A stretch of DNA of 64,000 bases, taken from Amphiduros pacificus (Eukaryota; Annelida; Polychaeta; Phyllodocida; Hesionidae). Position numbers and translations under genes: made by a program. This document shows positions 59,602 to 64,000 of the stretch, piece after piece. The first letter of the stretch is position 1. Each line of letters starts with the position of its first letter. Where the stretch lies: positions 10,186,536 through 10,250,535 of the forward strand of contig OX439004.1 in NCBI GenBank assembly GCA_949316495.1, written 5' to 3'. The notes beneath the pieces were generated by a model. The model was given only the letters and a program-made list of their open reading frames with translations. It did not search any database and was not told the origin of the DNA.

Positions 59602-60065
59602 TGGTGCTGTGAATCCTCCTTGTCTGGCTAGGCCGGCATGGCAATGAGCGAGGCATGTGAACTATCCAAATGCATGATACTTATGAGATCCTACCTATAC
59701 ACAAAACACCCAAGTCTATGCAGTCACGATACTGAGAGTCGTGGATCTTCTGTGGCAAGTGGTCGCTCTATCTCTGTCTGTTCATCCGCCCGGATCCAAC
59801 GGTTGCGCGCCTCTTTTAAGGGGTCACTCCGCGTCATCTGTGGGGTTTGCCTACGTGGCTTCCTCACGCGTCATTGAATGGACTCGTCTTGCCTGCGTAT
59901 CCGACATGGGCTCGTCTGCCTGCACGTGATCTCTCAGAGTGGTGGTTATGGTGACTCATCAACCATCAATAGTGTTCGTGATTGTCTATGAATGTCTATA
60001 TGTTTCCAAGAGTCTCTGGGTGTGTAATCTATATCCTACAGTCAGTAGCACAATATCCTGGGTAA

Positions 60066-63000
60066 TCAATGAGCCTGGTTGTATCCTGAAAAAAATAGAA
60101 TATTTGTTTTAGAATTATGGGAAATATTAAGAATCAATTTTATAACAATTACAATGCATATAAACTCCTAACAAAAAGATTTTAGCCTCTCCTAACAAGG
60201 CATCCTATCAAAAAAAAAGATTCAAATTTAATTTTGTCTGATATTTTAAATAGTTTAATAATTTGTTCAGAAAGAAAATATATCGAAAACAAACTGACTG
60301 AAAACTGTACATAAAAAGAGGTGAATGCAAGTGTATAATTAGCTTAATAGTTATCATTATCATTTGTTTGGAATTTGGACATTTCATCTTTAATACACTC
60401 TTGCTTTAATAATCAATAGACCAAGGATTTAGATAAGCACATGATTTTATATTACTTTCAATGTGTTTACAAAATGAGGCCAGATTGATTATACAAAGTT
60501 TGTGTAAGCTTGATGTAATATTACCTGGATTGGTTGTTCCTTTTAAACAATCTCCACATTTACCATCACAGTATTTGTCTGAAAAGATGAAAAAGTGACC
60601 TTCATTAAAATATATGTTAGATGTGGATTGAATGTGTCAGCAACATGAAATGAATACTTCAACTATGCAAAGAAACAGACCAAGTTAAACAATAAATGAG
60701 TGAAATAATAGCAACATATGAATCTTGAAGACTACCTACATATATATAATGAAGTGATAGAAAGTATCAGTACTCAAGATCATTTTTCTAAGTATTCTGT
60801 TATAAATGGCAAAATATAACACAAAAGACCACATACCCCTATCCTCATACCAAACTTGAAGTAGAAATTTAGGCTGGTTTGCATCAATGGTTTAATATTG
60901 GTAATGTTATCAAACATTATTTGTTCTCAAAGATAGAGCAAGATGCTCATAAAGCCAGATGCTTAGATGCCCAGACAGTGGATCTGGCTATATCCATGCA
61001 GCAAAATTTATTCAGGGATAAAAACAACTTAGTTATTTATTTTATTTTACATTTTTAAATTTTTTTTTGGCAAAAATAGTTACCATTTGATCTTCATAGA
61101 ATGATTCCACTTTACCTATTCTGGTGCCGTCTACAGTGACTAAATCACTGACAAACATTTTTTGGAAAGATGGAAATTCCATTTCTTTGAACCTTTCTCC
61201 TGATGTCTGGTTGTTTATGACATTGCCATTTCTAGTTGGGTATCTACATGTAAAAACCATTATACAAAGACATAAAGAAAGGTTAGATGTACAATTACCA
61301 CAATACATATAGCATTGTTTTTAGGAGATATTCTATAAGAAAATCATTAAAAAATATTACTTTATTAGTCTCTATAATCTGTACCCTGAATTTTAATTTA
61401 AAATATTTTTCTGAGCCGGTCATTCGCAAAAAGATAGGGGAAATCAACAGCAAATATGAAACAACATAAATATTAAACAAACATTCATTATGACACCTAT
61501 CTTGCTAAAAAAAAGAATCTTTCATAGTACCTTGCAATTCTGTTACTTATTCGTGGATTGGCAACAAGGAGGCACAATGTTTCACCAGGGTCGATAAAGG
61601 TCACTCCATCTTCCTACACAGTTTAAGTAAATAGAATACTTGATGCAATTATATTTGCACAATCAGTTTAAGTACCATATTAGCTTAAAATTCTTGGCTT
61701 AACAGATTTTATTATTCAGAATTAATTACATGCATTTTGAAATTATCCTTTATGGTATCCAAATGTTTATTTTTTATAATGTAAATCCATTTTTATAGTT
61801 ACCTGTTTAACAAAATCATCAAGTTTAAGGTCTCCTAACTGGAATGCTTTGATCTGTGTCATAGTAGGAGTACCCTTAACCCCACATTCCTTTAGAATGA
61901 CCAAAATGTATCTGACCTCAGCTTCACCCTGTCAACAAAAAGAAATGTAAAAGATATATAACAATTGAGATTTTTTGTTAAAAATAAACATATTTTCAGA
62001 GATATTTAGAGATATATCTTACTAATGGATGAACAAGTGGGCTGGACAGCACAACCAGTATCATATGAAGCTCTGAAGCAAATGGGATCCAGTTGGTTGA
62101 TTCAACATTCAGAATTCCTTCCAATGTAATTTGTTCAGGTTGTCCTGGGTATTGATCATCAGTCATTTCCACATCAGACATATACCCTGATAACTCATCT
62201 GTAACATAAAGATAAAAAGTATAAATATGTATCAAGGTTAATTTTTTTTTTCTACAGCCGATGACAACTGACCTGTGGACAACAACAGAGCTGCGTTTCA
62301 GTTTATCAAATGAGTATCGATGTTTATCACACCAAAATTATCCCTATAAATTGCTTGGAAATTCTTACCAATCGCTAGAACAAGGAATTTTCAGTAAGTT
62401 TAGTTCACATTTGGTGTAAATAGGACAATTAAAACAGAAATAACATTCAAAAGTCTTATCGATGATTTGCGATAGCACCTGAGCGATAATAGAGCAACTT
62501 ACCTAATCAAACTTGGAAAGGCACATCTTTGCATACAGATGTGCTAAAAGAATCGTCAATATACCAAATTAAATGTTTTTAAAAGACAAATAAAAATAAT
62601 TTCAACTACCCCATCAGTTTGCAATGATTGTTTGTGTTTAAATGTATTTTGTTGTTGTTTATTTTTTTTGTTTTGTTTGTTGTAATTTTTATTTTGTTCA
62701 TTGTAATTTTTGTTTTGTTTATTGTAATTTTTGTTTTGTTAATTTTTTTCCATCCGTGTTACATGTGGAGCACAAATATTTCTTGTTTAAACCATTTAGG
62801 CATTGAATTGGAAGATGAGACTTTTCATGCCAAAGGAGAATGTTATTGGCTTTCATTTGGTGGTAAAATTATGAAAATCGAATAAAGATTTCTTGAGTTA
62901 TCAGTAAAAACGTTTGGCAACTTTTTGCAGAAATTTGTCAAGTCTGTGAACATGTCAATTGTCAAAATCAAAACAACACATTCTCGGCCATTTTTTTAAA

Positions 63001-63167
63001 ACCATTTAGGCATTGAATTGGGAGATGAGACTTATCATGCTAAAAGAGAATGTAATTGGCTTTTATTTGGTGGTAAAATTATGAAAATCGGATAACAAAC
63101 ATATATTAAATGAACTTGCCTCCTCCTTGGCCCATGGCCATGCCATCAAAATCTCCTGAACTGAATT
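60066..63167 (-). CDS. Unrecognised multi-exon gene, 5' end missing, two possible 3' ends
   Basis: Minus-strand exons: 63167-63120, 62198-62023, 61928-61803, 61613-61531, 61243-. All join in phase. The first intron uses a GC donor (GAG|GCAAGT). Protein blocks in order: FSSGDFDGMAMGQGG, ELSGYMSDVEMTDDQYPGQ, STNWIPFASELHMILVVL, EVRYILVILKECGVKGTP, ETLCLLVANPRISNRIAR, YPTRNGNVINNQTSGERF. The last exon either runs on to a stop at 61042 (VTIFAKKKFKNVK; minus AATAAA at 61012-61007), or splices at an internal GTAAAG (61116|) to 60578-60525 (KYCDGKCGDCLKG) and 60085-60066 (GYNQAH, stop). Both read in phase. The order W-P-x2-S-x2-H, KECG, NP-x-I-x3-I-x2-YP recalls a region common in large multicopy eukaryotic gene families linked to transposons, but I cannot name it. 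Confidence 0.68.
61007..61012 (-). terminator. Candidate proximal polyadenylation signal, minus-strand gene
   Basis: AATAAA on the minus strand 30 nt after the stop at 61042, supporting the short 3' end. Confidence 0.5.
62258..62345. mobile_element. Fragment of the 'ACGACAACAGAGCTGCGG' MITE in an intron of the minus gene
   Basis: GATGACAACTGACCTGTGGAC, ACAACAGAGCTGCGTTTCAG and GTTTATCACACCAAAA match the end and inner blocks of the copies at 39-42 kb. Confidence 0.7.
62660..62755. repeat. ~20-bp tandem repeat, ATTGTAATTTTTGTTTTGTT
   Basis: Four or so tandem copies with small changes (ATTTTTATTTTGTTC, ATTTTTGTTTTGTTT). Low complexity. Explains the Phe/Val/Ile-rich frame over it. Confidence 0.8.
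62789..63095. repeat. 97-bp direct duplication, copies 210 bp apart
   Basis: 62789-62885 and 62999-63095 share AAACCATTTAGGCATTGAAT, GATGAGACTT, GAGAATGT, GGTGGTAAAATTATGAAAAT with few differences. Both lie in the GC-AG intron of the minus-strand gene. Confidence 0.88.
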
Positions 63168-64000
63168 CTGAGGTACCGTGGGGAATTTGTGAAAGTTGTG
63201 AAATGAAAGTTGTGAAATGTCAATATCGATCAATGAGCATTATTTCACGTATGTAAGGCTCAAACTGCATAAAAAATGTAAGCATTCATTTAGTTAATTC
63301 ATTTCTCTGAATGGATTTTAAGGTTTTAAAAAAACCATGTTTGACAACTTTCCATATGAACCCCAAAAGTTCAGACGACAACAAATGCACCTGAGATTGA
63401 TATCGAGGCAGCGCAGCGCTGATTACAAAAGGTGCAGACGACAGTACTTTGAAGTGGTGCGACAAAGTCTTGGATTTGAGTTGTAAAGATTTGATTTCCC
63501 ATCCACATTGTCGCTATGGAATCATCACAGTATTCAGTAAACTAAGTGGTAAGTTGTACTTTACAATTTAATGTTTGGTTTTGAATAAGCCTCCCGCTTT
63601 GTTTAAACTGAGAGCAATATATTATTATTGCTCTCAGGTTTAAATTGAATTGATTCCAGTATTGTGTATGTTCTGAACGTAATTTTGTTGGCCAGTCTCC
63701 TGCATTTACTCCTCACAAAGTAAACCCTGGGGTTTTTGTAAATATAAAAATAAATATGATATTGTTATAAATTTGTACAGAATCACAAAACTTGCTTCTG
63801 TTAATTTAGACACTTCATATTGAAGTATATTGGTTAAAATTTTATATGATAAATTTCAATTGGGATATTTAAGCAGTGGAATTTAAAATATATTTGATAC
63901 AAATATAACTGGCTTGCATGTTAATGACTTGAGTTGACCCAGGCAACTCCAGCTCAGTTTCCTTTGATCTTGCCCCTATCTGAGAAATGTCTGTACATTG
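63168..64000. other. Right edge: upstream intron or 5' region of the minus-strand gene
   Basis: Further 5' exons of the minus gene are expected here or beyond the window. The acceptor at 63168-63169 requires one more coding base from an earlier exon. None could be identified. CAGACGACAACA and CAGACGACAG words near 63372 and 63433 echo the MITE termini seen elsewhere. Confidence 0.4.

Noticed and set aside
59481-60060. Possible retroelement terminal repeat (AATAAA on the minus strand, GC-rich part)
   Set aside because: Better explained as the 3' UTR of the minus-strand gene. No matching partner repeat was found in the window.
1-64000. CRISPR arrays, bacterial operons, rRNA genes, intact tRNA genes
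   Set aside because: The window is animal nuclear DNA. Tandem repeats have no spacer pattern, and the only tRNA-like sequences are SINE heads.

Overview
This window is AT-rich animal nuclear DNA. The genes are intron-split and widely spaced, and introns and spacers are filled with small DNA transposons, SINEs, broken LINEs, a Penelope-like element and minisatellites. A tRNA-headed SINE (four copies) whose tail resembles Meta-type repeats common in bivalves and other molluscs suggests a lophotrochozoan, most likely a mollusc. The species cannot be fixed from the sequence.

Host genes, left to right: (1) a bHLH transcription factor of the Fer3/FERD3L type on the + strand (393-1124). (2) An eight-exon + strand gene (9598-16794) that assembles in phase into a 349-residue secreted protein with a signal peptide, a six-triplet collagen segment and a C-terminal C1q/TNF domain of the adipolin (C1QTNF12)/erythroferrone family. 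(3) An intronless + strand DUF229 membrane protein (20817-22748). (4) A small two-exon gene for a C2H2 zinc finger with an acidic tail (31678-32547), lying between a Penelope-like element and a hammerhead ribozyme. (5) A five-exon + strand gene of unknown function (39026-50035, 497 aa) whose introns hold nested transposons. (6) A minus-strand gene (about 63167 down to 60066 or 61042, 5' end not found) with a GC-AG intron and two possible 3' ends.

Mobile and repeat landscape: a 31-bp minisatellite (5.7-6.7 kb); a CR1/L2-group LINE with a KH-domain ORF1 behind a 44-bp tandem array (24.1-27.8 kb); a Penelope-like element with a long unbroken RT + GIY-YIG frame (29.0-31.4 kb); a hammerhead ribozyme fold at 33202-33265 and a decayed copy near 56.5 kb; a 1.6-kb minisatellite (33.6-35.2 kb) split by a 910-bp element with a clean 6-bp target duplication; a 459-bp Mutator-like MITE inserted into another copy of itself (37.6-38.5 kb); a TTAA-flanked element inserted into a second MITE (39.6-40.65 kb); and a 2.2-kb element carrying eight copies of a 13-mer and a perfect 30-bp palindrome (45.5-47.7 kb).

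The strongest points are the hammerhead, the self-nested MITE, the paralogous empty site of the TTAA element, the reconstructed adipolin-family gene, and the two unrecognised spliced genes. All exon joins were made by eye from splice consensus and phase. No alignment or database search was run.
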